DNA of 64,000 bases from Argopecten irradians (taxonomy: Eukaryota; Mollusca; Bivalvia; Pectinida; Pectinidae). How positions within the stretch are numbered: position 1 is the stretch's first letter; every line of letters starts with the position of its first letter. Below, piece after piece: positions 12,501-22,631 of the stretch. Where the stretch lies: NCBI RefSeq assembly GCF_041381155.1, contig NC_091147.1, forward strand, positions 16,715,318-16,779,317, written 5' to 3'. The position numbers and the translations under genes were made by a program. A model generated the notes under the pieces. It worked only from the letters and a program-made list of their open reading frames with translations. It did not search any database and was not told where the DNA came from.

Positions 12501-14205
12501 AGTGTATATCATTATAATTTTACCATGTAGAGCACTGTAGACCTTCCCTAAAATGTACACTGGCTCCTCAGTTTGTGGGAAGTCAGCAGCGGCGACAGTT
12601 CCACTCTCGTATGTAAATGTCCCTGGCAGATCAAATGCAAAAAGTCTTAGTGATGAAATTGAAAAACATAAATATATATACAAATTGTAGATACATACTT
12701 TATACACTTTCATACAAATTACTTTGATATTGAACTATCAAATTAAGTATCTACGATACAAACTTTGGATGAGGGTATATATAGGGGTGGTTTGCTAAAA
12801 ATTATATGAATTAAACTAAAAGACATACAATTTTAATGCTCTTGTCCTGTCTCCACAATGAAATATTTATAAAAGCAGGATGGGAGAGGACAAGATGAGC
12901 TACATTTGTAGGGCAGATATGGATGGGTATGTAACTACGCCATACTGGTAGATTTTTATCATCTCAAAAATAAATGCATATGTCAGAAAGGTTGAATATT
13001 AAAACAAGATATAGAGGTAAAAATTCTGTATGTTTTATGTCATTTTGGTAATCAAATCATCACGGCTTTTTATATTTTGGGTTGAATTAATTGGAATCTC
13101 ATCTAAATTAAATGCCTTTGCTGGTTCTGACTTCTAGATGTTGTGTTTATCTTTTAGTTACAAGTGTGATAGCAGAGTGCCCTGTAATATTTACATAGAG
13201 TTACTTGTAACGTTAACTGAGGCACGGGGGCACGGGTTCGCTTCCTTGCCATGGTCATGATATTCGACAGGAATATGCATTCTCCATTTCCTTCTTCACA
13301 AGTATTGCCCAGACTGCCAAGGTCTTTTTTTCGTAGGCGTCAAAGTTTGATTACAGTATGGGCCTCTGAGACTGACATTGTATATCATTTTAATCGTTTC
13401 AGTACTATTAGTTATAAAACTTTACTACAGGTAATGATAAAAGTAACTACCAATCGTGATTAAACCCAGAACTTCGATTACCATGCCATAGTCAGCAATA
13501 TATGATCCATTATAGTGTAAAAGGAGCGGGTCGGTGTGACTTGTAAATAGTGTTAAATACGGTCTCTGTCACTCAGCTGACGGAGCATGCTTCTTTGGCT
13601 CAGTCGGTAGAGCCGTAGATTTCCACGCCGGAGACCCGGGTTCGATTCCTGGTCGGGGCACTCGACAGGAATGTGTATTTTCCCTGTTCTTCTACATTGG
13701 CGCCCAACTAAATAACCCATGGTAGGTGGTTAAAGAGTCTCGGGTTGAGATTTAGGAAATCTCAAGAAAAACAGGGGGAGTAGTGTAAAAGGAGCGGGTC
13801 GGTGTGACTTGTAAATAGTGTTAAATACGGTCTCTGTCACTCAGCTGACGGAGCATGCTTCTTTGGCTCAGTCGGTAGAGCCGTAGATTTCCACGCCGGA
13901 GACCCGGGTTCGATTCCTGGTCGGGGCACTCGACAGGAATGTGTATTTTCCCTGTTCTTCTACAATAGACGTTATGTCAAATAAATGAAACTGTGATCAT
14001 GACGATCAAATAGACCCGACATTGCAGTGATGACAACAAACGAGGAAATAGACACTGGGCGACCCCGTATTGAACTCCTTCTGGGCAATTGTCCGAACTA
14101 AATATAATCGAACGTTTGAGTATGTAGCCATTTCAATGATTCCCGACACAATTAGAAACTGAGTGTGTGAATCATTTGTAAATACTGACCATCTACATAA
14201 TCCAT
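471..14205 (-). CDS. ATG4: ATG4 cysteine protease (autophagy), multi-exon, 3' end beyond the window
   Basis: ATG4 is the cytosolic papain-like protease that processes and delipidates Atg8/LC3 in autophagy. Minus-strand exons, supported by AG/GT sites and matching phase: 14190-14205 (tentative first exon, MDYVD), 12524-12622, 12222-12293, 11688-11786 (catalytic Cys in GWGCMLRCGQ), 11093-11195, 10778-10850 (GQWFGPNTVAQVLK), 10080-10159 (VHVAMDNTV), 9199-9395 (IPLRLGLTDIN), 962-1040 (GIIGGRPNHAHWFVGF) and 471-610 (catalytic Asp and His in LDPHTTQ). About 320 residues are present, close to ATG4A/B. The last roughly 75 residues should lie left of position 1. Exon 5 (11093-11195) is one base too long for the frame: four A where three are expected, at + strand 11160-11163 (tttt). 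This is probably a homopolymer error because all other exons are intact. Two introns start inside tandem arrays of exon ends. Recognition as ATG4 is firm; the first exon is uncertain. Confidence 0.93.
611..961 (-). other. ATG4 intron between exons 9 and 10
   Basis: A 351-bp intron with donor GTAAGT at 956-961 and acceptor TTTGTAG at 611-617 (minus strand). Positions 755-835 resemble 11340-11400 in another ATG4 intron (ggtcagt, then ggcaacta and aaccaagaggt), so a dispersed repeat is present. Nothing else is recognised. Confidence 0.7.
1310..1565. mobile_element. Foldback (hairpin) element, CATATGTGGATATGAAGGA family, diverged copy
   Basis: Arms near 1413-1460 and 1500-1552 are inverted copies (tgtggatatgaagga and its complement) around a core containing complementary ccctcggg and cctccgg blocks. 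The ends resemble the copies at 31845, 39267 and 54834. It lies in the 8.2-kb ATG4 intron 8. The left limit is uncertain. Confidence 0.7.
4520..4610. other. Patch of base dropouts inside the 80-bp array
   Basis: Here the unit loses many scattered single bases (for example agattgtacat, tacttttgact and gagtgagtcag against the consensus) and then returns abruptly to perfect copies. Natural decay rarely acts on one unit in this way, so unpolished long-read consensus is more likely. Confidence 0.6.
5925..6152. other. Degraded array segment with a unique 75-bp island
   Basis: Two to three units with heavy base loss (5925-6075) are followed by non-satellite sequence at about 6078-6152 containing gaagacggaacgg and gcttaggctggaacg-like text, and then perfect units resume. 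The island matches nothing else I can see in the window. It is either a small insertion or a local consensus error. Confidence 0.55.
6650..9137. mobile_element. 2.49-kb non-autonomous TA-target DNA transposon inside the array
   Basis: Perfect 27-bp terminal inverted repeats begin CAGTACCTGAACCG and end CGGTTCAGGTACTG. The element is flanked by a TA duplication (6648-6649 and 9138-9139), and removing it restores the 80-bp unit exactly. Both subterminal regions (about 6675-6815 and 8935-9105) are dense arrays of AACG words (aacgattaacg, aacgcaaacg). The centre is AT-rich and holds no transposase-like frame; the longest open stretches are about 70 codons and unremarkable. TA target and CAGT ends fit a Tc1/mariner-type mover, but the encoding enzyme is absent, so the superfamily is inferred. 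Confidence 0.9.
6985..7355. repeat. Diverged internal tandem duplication (about 180 bp, two copies) in the transposon
   Basis: 6985-7170 and 7176-7355 align along their length (gatgaagtcaaa, then aagtttccactt, cgtttacaaa, gtattattcta and attttaagaaataa), with many substitutions and small indels. It is an old duplication inside the 2.49-kb element. Confidence 0.8.
9199..9395 (-). CDS. ATG4: ATG4 exon 8, source of the 80-bp satellite
   Basis: This 197-nt exon (two bases of a split codon plus 65 codons) encodes the ATG4 segment from RGLC through GSWKPLLLV to IPLRLGLTDINSVYIDSLK. The acceptor CCCCCAG precedes 9395 and the donor GTAAGT follows 9199. Only its 5' part is unique. Its last 57 nt (9199-9255) are identical to the consensus of the 80-bp array that fills the next intron. 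Human ATG4B has a closely similar sequence here, so this segment is under protein-level constraint while also being satellite sequence. Reading past the donor meets a stop after about ten codons (VSILCTDLYH in this unit), so only the first donor gives a working protein. Confidence 0.93.
10425..10748. repeat. 20-bp minisatellite (ctccccctaaagctgtagt) in ATG4 intron 6
   Basis: About 15 imperfect copies of a unit near 20 bp, alternating tagactccccctaaagc and tagtctccccctaaagc. It ends about 25 bp from the donor of exon 6 and does not include exon sequence. Confidence 0.9.
13513..13962 (+). mobile_element. tRNA-derived SINE, two copies in tandem 268 bp apart
   Basis: Copies at 13513-13694 and 13781-13962 appear identical over about 180 bp. 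Each contains a tRNA-like stretch (13589-13660 and 13857-13928) with an A box (tggctcagtcggtagagc) and a B box (ggttcgattcc), preceded by a constant head (gtgtaaaaggagcggg). The acceptor and anticodon stems pair poorly, so this is a Pol III-type retroposon and not a working tRNA gene. A diverged relic with the same tail wording (cgacaggaat, gcattctcc) lies at 13220-13310. The near-identity suggests recent local duplication. Confidence 0.85.
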
Positions 14206-14345
14206 CTTCTACGTCTAAGTCATCTGCTTTAATATCTCTCTCGTGTTATCAGCGTGTTCTATGATAAAATCCGAGGGTACCCGAACAAATGATAACACAA
14301 AAATATTATTTGTAACGCCGCGTCTGATTGGATGAAACGTAACTC
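14206..14345 (-). promoter_or_regulatory. Probable ATG4 promoter and 5' UTR region
   Basis: Upstream of the tentative ATG (14203-14205), the minus strand carries a CCAAT box (rc of attgg at 14328-14332) about 125 bp away. No TATA box is evident. The assignment depends on the first exon being correct. A tRNA B-box-like word (gttcgaatcc, 14373-14382) just outside suggests a SINE remnant. Confidence 0.4.
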
Positions 14346-14640
14346 TGACCAAGTGATGATCAAAGTCGACGGAGTTCGAATCCTGCAGCTGGCGGTCATA
14401 CGAACGACATTTTACATTTTTATATTTTATTTCGCCTTATTTTATATTTTTCTTTCGCTTATTTTCTACTTGTTTGGCGGGATTGTTTTTTTTTTTCGTG
14501 AACTGAGCAATCTTGATATTTTAATTATAAAGTTCAAAATATACTATTTTAAGCATTGATACGTAGAAATGTCTAACACTGTAATATTTTATAGATATGT
14601 AGAGATACAGAACAATATCTACTTAAATCTATTTGGTGTC

Positions 14641-14737
14641 GGGTATGATGAACATACAACATGTACAATTTTTTAGTGTTTATTAAACAGAAACTATCTA
14701 AACTTGGGTTAGGTTATATATGGTTAAGGCAGTCTCC
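14641..14737 (+). mobile_element. LINE ORF2 fragment, left part of an interrupted copy
   Basis: The frame here reads FIKQKLSKLGLGYIWLRQSP. The same protein stretch resumes at 19066 (GQSPTDIILPPLIKQR) after 4.3 kb of inserted elements. The shared ggcagtctcc (14728-14737 and 19066-19075) is the target duplication of the MITE between them. The pattern fits the region between reverse transcriptase and the C-terminal zinc motif of invertebrate LINEs. Confidence 0.7.
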
Positions 14738-15052
14738 ATCCTCGATACTCAAGGGGTTCCGATCACTTACGATCTCTACACCCCTGGACTATCTCATAGT
14801 GAAATTGAAGGTAGCTCAGTGGAAAACATTTGACCAATCACAGGCTAGCAAAAATTTCCTTTGAAGACTACAGAGAGAGCGACGCCTAACATCAAAGCCA
14901 CACAGTCAACCACAGTGTACCGTTATACGGCTCTTTTGATGTTCATCAAAGGACTAAATTACCTGTTCTATTCTGTTGCCTCCAGTTTTACTATGAGATA
15001 GTCCAGGGGTGTAGAGATCGTAAGTGATCGGAACCCCTGGAATATCGAGGAT
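14738..15052. mobile_element. 315-bp MITE with about 60-bp inverted repeats, copy 1
   Basis: The termini ATCCTCGATACT and TATCGAGGAT are inverted and extend as about 60-bp arms (gatcacttacgatctctacacc and so on). An 11-bp target duplication (aggcagtctcc against gggcagtctcc, one mismatch) is recovered only if the 15053-19062 element is removed. A second copy of exactly 315 bp lies at 22110-22424 in the opposite orientation. Long arms with a 9-11-bp duplication fit a Mutator-like (MULE) MITE. Confidence 0.88.
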
Positions 15053-18000
15053 TAGGCTAGGCAATGAATTTCCCCCCCCACCCCATAAGGGGTTGGACAA
15101 AAATTGTAACAAAGGTTTCTCAACTGATTTAGTTAATGTAAATGTTCATCTAACCACAGAAAAAAGTCTACTCGAATCCCTGCATGGCAATGCCTCGTTT
15201 TCGACACAAATCCAAGATGGCCGCCGTTAAGTCTGATCAACTTTTGGTATGCTCATAATTTTGAAAGTAAGCGACCTATAGATATGTTTGAGGTATCAGT
15301 TTTGATGGAATTGGTGATGGCGGATCGTTTGGTAACAATAATAGAGTGATAAGAAATCAACTGAAGCGGTTAGGCTCAATATCAACATCAAAATATTCCA
15401 CTTTCGGCGTGTTGTTTTACTAGATTCTAGCCATTCGGTATTTTTGCAGTTATCTCTCTTCGTTTTGCAGCCTTGTTTCATCATGAAAAGCTAAGTATGA
15501 AATATTCATGTATGCACAAACCATATAATTGTTGATTTATCCTCGTTTCATAATTATAAATGAGTAATTATGTCGCCACAACCTACTTGTATACTGTGTG
15601 GTGAAGTGATATCTGACGGAGACTTTCAATCTGTTGGACGAAAAGGTCTCGCGACAATCAATTGATACACCGAAAAATATAACGAACTAAATCCGGAATC
15701 ACCTTTGCTAATTCATGTCTTTGATGAAAACAAAAAATAAGCGTACATGTATACTGAATGTCGGAAAAAAGCATACCAATCCCAAACGGTACGGACAGAA
15801 AAGAAAACATCAAGATGAACTCCAGCATTCGGCAAAAAAACTTCGATCGGAGGTTACACCATTTTCATTCGGAACTGACTGCTATCTTTGTGTCAAATAT
15901 GTAGATAAGGAAAAGACTAGACGTTGTCCTAAACGCGCTGAATATGAGTTCAGTCATGTGATGGTGTTAAACGTACAGAAAACGTTACTGGAACGCTGTG
16001 GGCAAAGCAGGTTAAAGATAGACTTTCTTGTATCCGCGACTTACCGGCAGAAGAAGCTATATACCATCGAAGATGCTTCCAGTTATTCATGACATCGCGT
16101 CATTTGGATTCCCAATTTGTTAAAGAGGAACCACCAAACAAGAGAGGATGTTCTAGCGGAATGTTTAACGAAGAAAAGCAATCAGCATTTGTACATGTAA
16201 TAGAATATCTTGAAAACAATGATGATGAAACAGTAACATTAGATGAATATTATGAGATAATGGAAATGTCTGGTGATGGTGAAGTGTGTTCCAGGAAGTC
16301 ACTCCAACGCCAACTGTACGCACATTATGGTGACAGAGTTTCCATCACATCATCAAAGCAGAGGCCACTCATCGTGACGCTCAACTCGAACTTGAAGCAG
16401 ATCATTCAAGATGCACACACTAAGATGAAAAACGATTCAGATGATATAGACGAGCTTATAAAAATTGTAGGCAACTACATACGGAATGACATTAAAAATG
16501 CTGACAAACATAAGGACGTCTATCCGGATGCTTCGGATATGAAGTCTATGTATCACAACCTAGCCATCATGCCTCCGTCGGTTCGTCTACGTCTACAGAC
16601 AATAATCAAGAGTAAAACAGCCGATCTGAAGTGTGCATCAATCGGTCAAGCGGCCATGAACGGTCGTGGCTTCACTGAAAGTACTCTCCAGACCGGTATG
16701 CGCTGAGGTCAGTCAATCAATCTTCGAGATAGTAGGAATCTCTGTGAATAAAGGGGATGGACATCGTGATTTATCGAAAACGCGAATTGGACGCGATAGG
16801 TCTGACATACAGAAGTTGCTGGAGATGTTCGTTAAACGGAAGCCATTTAGTAAACAAACAGACAAACTTGAAAGCCTTTCCACTGGGTTGGTTGGAAATG
16901 AATCGGTCAATGCAGCCGATGCTAAACGCGTTGGTGATCAGATCCTGCATTCCATGGTCGGACATTCGGTCGCAGAGTACACATTTTCCCAAAAGAATCA
17001 AGTGAAAACATTGGCTTCTGCTATCCATGTAAAAACAGCATCTGGTGAGAGAATAGACATAGAATGGAGCTTTAACATCTGTACCAGCGTCTCCTCATCA
17101 CGGGTATGAACGGAACTCCCGGAACTCTTCAAATATGAGATGTGTTCATTCCCTCCCTCTCTCTTCGACAAACAGATGTACTTTTACACCATCTTCTCAA
17201 ACTGGCACCGTCATGCATTACCCTGGATATGATCGACATGAGCTTACAGTTTGTCCTTGACGGAGGTGGATTGCTGCACAAGTTCTCGTGGCCAAAGAAC
17301 TCTACCTATGAGGAGATCTGTGCTATGTACACCCGGTATGTTCGAGACAGCTATACAAATGCCTGTGTTGTATTCGATGGATACCACGGTCCCAGCACTA
17401 AAGATGAGGTCCACCGTCGACGGAAAGGGAATGACATTGGCGCTCCCGTTTCAGTATCCCCCGAGACGCGACTTACCATGAGCAAGAAAGCATTCCTTGC
17501 AAACGAGGCTAACAAACAAGCCTTCATCAACCTCCTCGCAGAATACCTAACCGATGCTGGTATTTCGGTTCAACACGCGATAGGTGATGCAGACTATAAA
17601 ATATGTTAAGTAGCATGTTTGTTTGCGACACCGAAGCCAACCGCCGTCATCGCCGATGATACCGACGTGCTGTTGGTGTATCACGCAGATGCTTCTGACG
17701 AAAGTGAAAATTTGCACATGATTACGACAAAACAGACGATCTGTATCACTACCCTGAAGAAAAAACTCGATCCTCTTCTTACAGATTCCCTTCTGTTCCT
17801 TCACGCCTTCAGTTGTTGTGATACCACTTCGCGACCCTATGGAGTAGGCAACGCGACAGTATGTACAAAATATGAAGAACTACAACACTCGACATCCGCT
17901 TTTGTCTCTCCATCAGCTTCAAAGGACCAAATTGCGAAAGCGAGAATAGACGCTGTGCTAGTTATCTATGACACCTCAGCAACAGAAAGTCTAACGGATG

Positions 18001-19062
18001 CGCGGGTTGTGGAGTTCCAGCAGATGGTAGCAACATCTACTGGTTTCGTCCCACCAGAGAAACTTCCGCCGACCAACGATGCTGCAATCCTGCACAGTTA
18101 TCGGGCTTATCACCAGGTGCATGTTTGGCAGGGACATGACCTTAATCCAGAACATTGGGGTTGGACAAAATCTTCTGATGGTCTACATCCAATCCGGATG
18201 ACTCAATCTGCTGCACCGGAGAAGCTCTTCACTATTATCAGGTGCAACTGTAGTAGAAAATGCAAAAAAATGTATGCACCTGTTGCAAAAATGGCCTCCT
18301 GTGTACTCTAGCGCGCGGACAATGTAAGGGCATCACATGTCTAAATGTTCCTCCCTCAGAGAGCTGTGATGATGACGATATTGATCACAGTGATGAAAGA
18401 AATGAATAAAACTGGTTAGAACAGAGAACTGAACTAAGGAATTCACTGAATACTGCTGTCGTAAGAAAATAAAACTGAAGTGTTGAACGTAACAATCATT
18501 GTACATTATTTTATTATGTTTTCAGTGTACAATTTAACTCATTTGTTAATATTGAATAATGTGTTTATCTCTTTATATGTGAACATCACAAAATTCTTGA
18601 GGTCAAAAGATTTGTTGGCTGCTTTTACGATCATTTGGAATAGTTGTGTATACAAATAGTCACTTTTAATTGCCTTACTTGAACATATTTATTTCTGGCG
18701 AGAAAACCATCGCAATTCATGACAATATGATCCATCTCAACCACCAAATTAGCCTCAAAACTATTTTCTGCGGCATATATTGCCCTTGGAAGTGTGTCCA
18801 ATCGATTCAGCATCTCAAAATCAATTGAAATAGACACCTCAATTGTATCTTAAGGTTTAATACTTTTCAAACTATGGTCATTACCGTATTTGAAGCCATG
18901 TAGTGGCGGCCATCTTGGATTTTGATCAAAAACGAGGTGTTGCCATGGCAGGATTCGAGAAGACTTTTTTTGTGGCGACGTATACCTTCCCTGAACATAA
19001 TTCAGTTGATAAACCTTTGTTACAATTTTTGTCCAACCTAAGTTGTTTGTTACCTAGCCTAG
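15053..19062 (+). mobile_element. 4.0-kb DNA transposon with about 280-bp inverted repeats and a PIN/XPG-like nuclease gene (possibly Academ-like)
   Basis: The left arm (15053 to about 15335, starting TAGGCTAGG) and right arm (about 18795 to 19062, ending CCTAGCCTA) are inverted copies. Shared blocks include gttggacaaaaattgtaac, aagtct-ctcgaatcc and atccaagatggccgcc. Divergence grows inward. A GAT duplication flanks the element (15050-15052 and 19063-19065). It inserted at the very end of the MITE at 14738. The single gene inside (15571-18311) encodes a protein with FEN/XPG-like acidic motifs. Long arms, a 3-bp target duplication and an XPG-type nuclease recall the Academ superfamily (AcademX group), but I could not compare sequences. 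The gene is broken, so this copy is inactive. Confidence 0.7.
15571..18311 (+). pseudogene. Broken gene for a zinc-motif plus PIN/XPG-like nuclease protein
   Basis: Readable blocks at about 15571-15663, 15715-16092, 16089-16706, 16666-17109, 17142-17609 and 17619-18311 follow one another in changing frames, about five breaks. In order they hold an N-terminal Cys motif (CILCGE), a second Cys pair (CYLC), a charged helical middle, then a nuclease-like half. The nuclease half shows LDGGGLLHKF, VVFDGY, STKDEVHRRRKG, a conserved ANKQAFINLL helix, GDADYKI, ADDTDVLL and HAFSCCDTTS. The spacing of acidic residues (DGG, GDAD, DDTD, CDT) resembles FEN1/XPG active sites. Many uncharacterised invertebrate proteins share this layout. 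I infer it is the transposon's own protein because the gene lies between the inverted repeats. Confidence 0.72.
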
Positions 19063-19065
19063 ATG

Positions 19066-19530
19066 GGCAGTCTCCTACTGATATCATTTTACCTCCGTTA
19101 ATTAAACAACGAATTGATGATCAGACAAAACAACTGTTGTTGGCATCAATAAGCACTTCCAGTAAATGTGATCTCTTTAGATATCTAGTAGATGACATAG
19201 TCTCTTTCAAAACAACGTAGAATTTCTGTATCCAAACTCCGTCTTTCAGCTCATAATCTTGCAATCGAGACAGGTAGATATAGAAAGGTTGAAAGGAATA
19301 ATAGATTATGTAGAAACTGTGAACTCTTCGAAATAGAAGATGAATATCATTTTTTTATTTATTTGTCCAAAATTTTCAGATATTCGGAGAAAATACATTA
19401 AAAACTATTTTTGGGTAAAGCCATCTGTTTACAAAGTTATTGAATTGCTAAATGCACATAACATAAAAGATCTTAATTTATTAGGCAAGTACATAATTGA
19501 GGCAAACAACAGCAGAATCACTTAATCACA
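19066..19530 (+). mobile_element. LINE 3' end with C-terminal zinc motif, right part of the interrupted copy
   Basis: The coding trace runs from GQSPTDIILPPLIKQR through SSKCDLFRYLVDDIV to a CRNCELFEIEDEYHFF stretch, the Cys/Glu/His zinc motif that ends many LINE ORF2 proteins. It continues as FSDIRRKYIKNYFW and LLGKYIIEANN. Frame changes show it is dead. A related, 5'-truncated fragment lies at 54234-54640 on the minus strand. Confidence 0.75.
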
Positions 19531-19797
19531 TATGTGCATTTCAATTTGTCTATGATAATTTAATGTTTACCCTTGTTGATTGTGTATATTTTATGTTAAT
19601 ATTCTAATAATTTATATACTTACGGAAATTTCGAAGCCTAAAAGAGCTTGTGTTTCGGTAAACAATTGTAGATTGATAAAATTACATTTAATTACAGTCA
19701 ACAGCTACATAGATTACTGCAAATGTATCGCAGCTAGAGCATTATACATGTACATGTATAACCTATTGAAAATGAGGTAAGGCAACATCAACATTAT

Positions 19798-21902
19798 CTG
19801 CAATATTGTAGCTCATAAGACTTTTAGACAGATAATGGTGTCCTCTTTAGAGCTACAATTGGTGCCTTTTACTGCTAGTGGAGCAAAGTAATGATTATGC
19901 AAATCATTATTAAAACGTTTGTTTGCATTTTATCATACTTGTTTTATATTACTTACCTAAATCATAAAAAATCGATTTTGAGTTTTTTTGTTGATTCACA
20001 ATCTAGAGGTTATAAAGATTAAAATGGTGTAAAAACATTTTCAGTGCGTCAACATTTGACAATTTTACATTGAATGCATGTAACATTTGGTTTGTAAAAT
20101 GACGTTGACGTTTTTCATGACGTTGTTTTACCTCCGCTGTTTAACGTCATTTTTGACGACGTCATCATTGAAGTTAGTTGTATAATACTTCATTTTTTAA
20201 TTGATGAACGATACAGATGTATGTTACATGCTTTATATATATATATTGCATGTACTTAATTTACTTTTTGCATTTAATGGGCTACCACATGCACGTATAA
20301 GTAGCATGCCATCAAAAACTAAAACCCAACACAACTATAGTAATACATGATGTACAAGTTTCCGGTGAAGTCTAGAAAGTTTAACTAGCTATTAAATGAA
20401 TGGTAGTCAGTGGCGTAGGAAGATGAAACGTAATGGGAAGTAATTGATAAACTTTTTTCAGATATCATTACATATAATCCTCGTACACTTCTATAGACAG
20501 TGGCGTCGCTAACCGGAAATTAATGAAGACGCAAATAAATGATAACCCCTGGAAAATATTATGATAAAGTATGACTGAGATGAGTTTTACGATGGAATTT
20601 GATGATTTTGCGAGCGCCAAAGGCGCGAGATTTTGGTGTTTGGGAAGTTCGGGGGTCTCCCCCGGGGAAAGAAATTAAGATTTAGAAGGGCTTAGATGAG
20701 TTTTATGATGTATTTGATGAATTTGTGAGTACCGATCTGAACACGGTAATTTTTCGATTTAAAGTTACCTGCATTTAGAAATGATAAATGTGAGTTCGTC
20801 ATACCATTATGCAACCCAGCTCGATTTGAACATACCGGATTCACACCATCGGCACATTGCTGTGTAACTCAAAATAATAATGAATTGAAGACATAAACAA
20901 ATTAATCTTTTCAGAAGCATTTTTTTGAATAGTATAATTCCTTGATGGACATTTTTAGTCTAGTTCGTGTGTATTGAATTTTCATTATTAAAGGTTTGAA
21001 TATTACATGCTTGAACGTTTTAGGAAACGCGCCGCGCAGCGGAAAACATCTAAAATGAAGTACAAAAAAGTGCATGAATACCCTTTTTTTATTTCAAATG
21101 TGCAGTGTTAGAACATTTCACTCGGTGAAAATGGGGGGGGAGGAGGGGCAAAAAGACATGTTTGCCCCCCCCGTCCTTGGGAACGGTGGGGCTGGGGCAA
21201 TTGCCCCCCCCCCCCCATCCGCTTCCTACGCCCCTGGTAGTCATAACAAACGGAGCAACATATGTATATCTGTTGTTTAGATTCATTTATTTAGTACAAT
21301 AATTATTAACAACATATATATTTATATAATTATAACAATAATGATCCAATTACTCACAACTTCTACAGTCCTCTCATACTACCTCAGCCACATCTTTTTC
21401 ACGAATAGTTACCCTCTCACTCCCAAGTTGTACCTCTTTATGCCCTCTTACATTATCTCAACAGAATGTCTCACATTAATTTCTTAATTGACTCTTAATT
21501 CTGTGAATCAACTGAAAGGTTAAATACTTTATAGGTATTTGTAATATACTTTTGTCCAAAAAAATCATAACGACCATTCTTAATATCTACCGTACAGCTC
21601 ACAAGAGGTCAAATTCATGATTTGTAGACTTGCCGTATAATTTTCCTTCGCAAAGACCATCATAGTTACATTGTTTATATGTAAAAAGTTAATGTCTCGC
21701 TGTGAATTTGATATTTTATACGGTTCAGTTTTATTGCCTTTTAGGTAAGTGATATAAAACAAGTACGATAAATGCATACAGACGTTTTAATAATGATTTG
21801 CACGATCATTACTTTGCTCCATTAGCAGTAATATGCACCAATTGTAGCTCTAAAGACGACACCATAATCTGTCTAAAAGTCTTTTGAGCTACAATATTGC
21901 AG
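19798..21902. mobile_element. 2.1-kb element with about 120-bp inverted repeats
   Basis: The left arm 19798-19919 (ctgcaatattgtagctc to aatcattattaaaacg) matches the inverted right arm 21782-21902. Each arm is itself a small hairpin (gtagctc with gagctac). No protein is evident in it. It carries a nested insertion at 20408-21236. Termini beyond the arms are diverged (catcaaca against caccaaca), so the exact ends and target duplication are unclear. Confidence 0.8.
20408..21236. mobile_element. 829-bp hAT-like non-autonomous element nested in the 2.1-kb element
   Basis: Termini CAGTGGCGTAGGAAG and CTTCCTACGCCCCTG are inverted (14 of 15). The element is flanked by a 5-bp duplication GTAGT (20403-20407 and 21237-21241). 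CAG ends with this TIR are hAT-like, and a 5-bp duplication fits the hAT5 group. Another CAGTGGCGTCGC end-like word lies at 20498. The interior has low-complexity C tracts (21199-21217). Confidence 0.75.
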
Positions 21903-21927
21903 CGAGGGGTGTTGGTGAACAAAGACC

Positions 21928-22083
21928 TAGTCCGCTAAACCTGCCTTTATTATTAAGCTTTTCTTGTTTGTTTTTTTTTTGTTTGTTTTTTTTTTGTTTG
22001 CCTAATACATAATACATGTACATATATTAGACAAAAATATTTTTTTAGAAAAGTCTAATGATATAGGCAGGTTTGGCGGACTA
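21928..22083. mobile_element. TAGTCCGC MITE, copy 1
   Basis: A 156-bp foldback with ends TAGTCCGCTAAACCTGCC and its complement, flanked by a 10-bp duplication aacaaagacc (21918-21927, 22084-22093). Related copies lie at 23361-23629 and 34238-34407. The 9-10-bp duplications suggest a MULE-type mover. Confidence 0.88.
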
Positions 22084-22109
22084 AACAAAGACCGTGCTGC
22101 ATGGTGCTC

Positions 22110-22424
22110 ATCCTCGATACTCCAGGGCTTCCGATCACTTACGATCTCTACACCCCTGGACTATCTCATAGTAAAACTGGAGGCAACAGAATAGAACAGG
22201 TAATTTAGCCATTTGATGTACATCAAAAGAGCCGTATAACGGTACACCGTGGTTGACTGTGTGACTTTGATGTTAGACGTCGCTCTCTCTGTAGTCTTCA
22301 AAGGAAATCTTTGCTAGCCTGTGATTGGTCAAATGTTTTCCGCTGAGCTGCCTTCAATTTCACTATGAGATAGTCCAGGGGTGTAGAGATCGTAAGTGAT
22401 CGGAAGCCCTGGAGTATCGAGGAT
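22110..22424. mobile_element. 315-bp MITE, copy 2, intact target duplication
   Basis: The same family and exact length as 14738-15052, in reverse orientation. It is flanked by a perfect 11-bp duplication gcatggtgctc (22099-22109 and 22425-22435). This copy defines the ends and duplication length for the family. Confidence 0.92.
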
Positions 22425-22631
22425 GCATGGTGCTCGGCGTACCTCTGCTTTCCGTGTCGGTTCAGGTGACGTCATTTTGCCTTACAAGACCACGTGGTTT
22501 TAGATCTTCTGACATCAGCAACAGGTGAATGATATACATAATTTTGGTACAGCAATGAGCTTGGAATGCGATTGATTAGAAGTTCACATAATAATAGTGA
22601 CTCCACAATCATGATAGTTATCTGGAATGAA

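Noticed and set aside
13589-13660. Functional tRNA gene
   Set aside because: A and B boxes are good, but the acceptor and anticodon stems do not pair and the unit is part of a repeated SINE.
14572-14660. Further LINE coding left of 14641
   Set aside because: No convincing family match; the readable trace starts only at about 14641-14661.
16713-17028. Alternative frames within the transposon gene
   Set aside because: Shadows of the nuclease-protein frame; no recognisable content of their own.
19798-22424. Composite transposon bounded by the inverted 315-bp MITE copies (14738 and 22110)
   Set aside because: Each MITE has its own 11-bp duplication with different target sequence, so they inserted separately.
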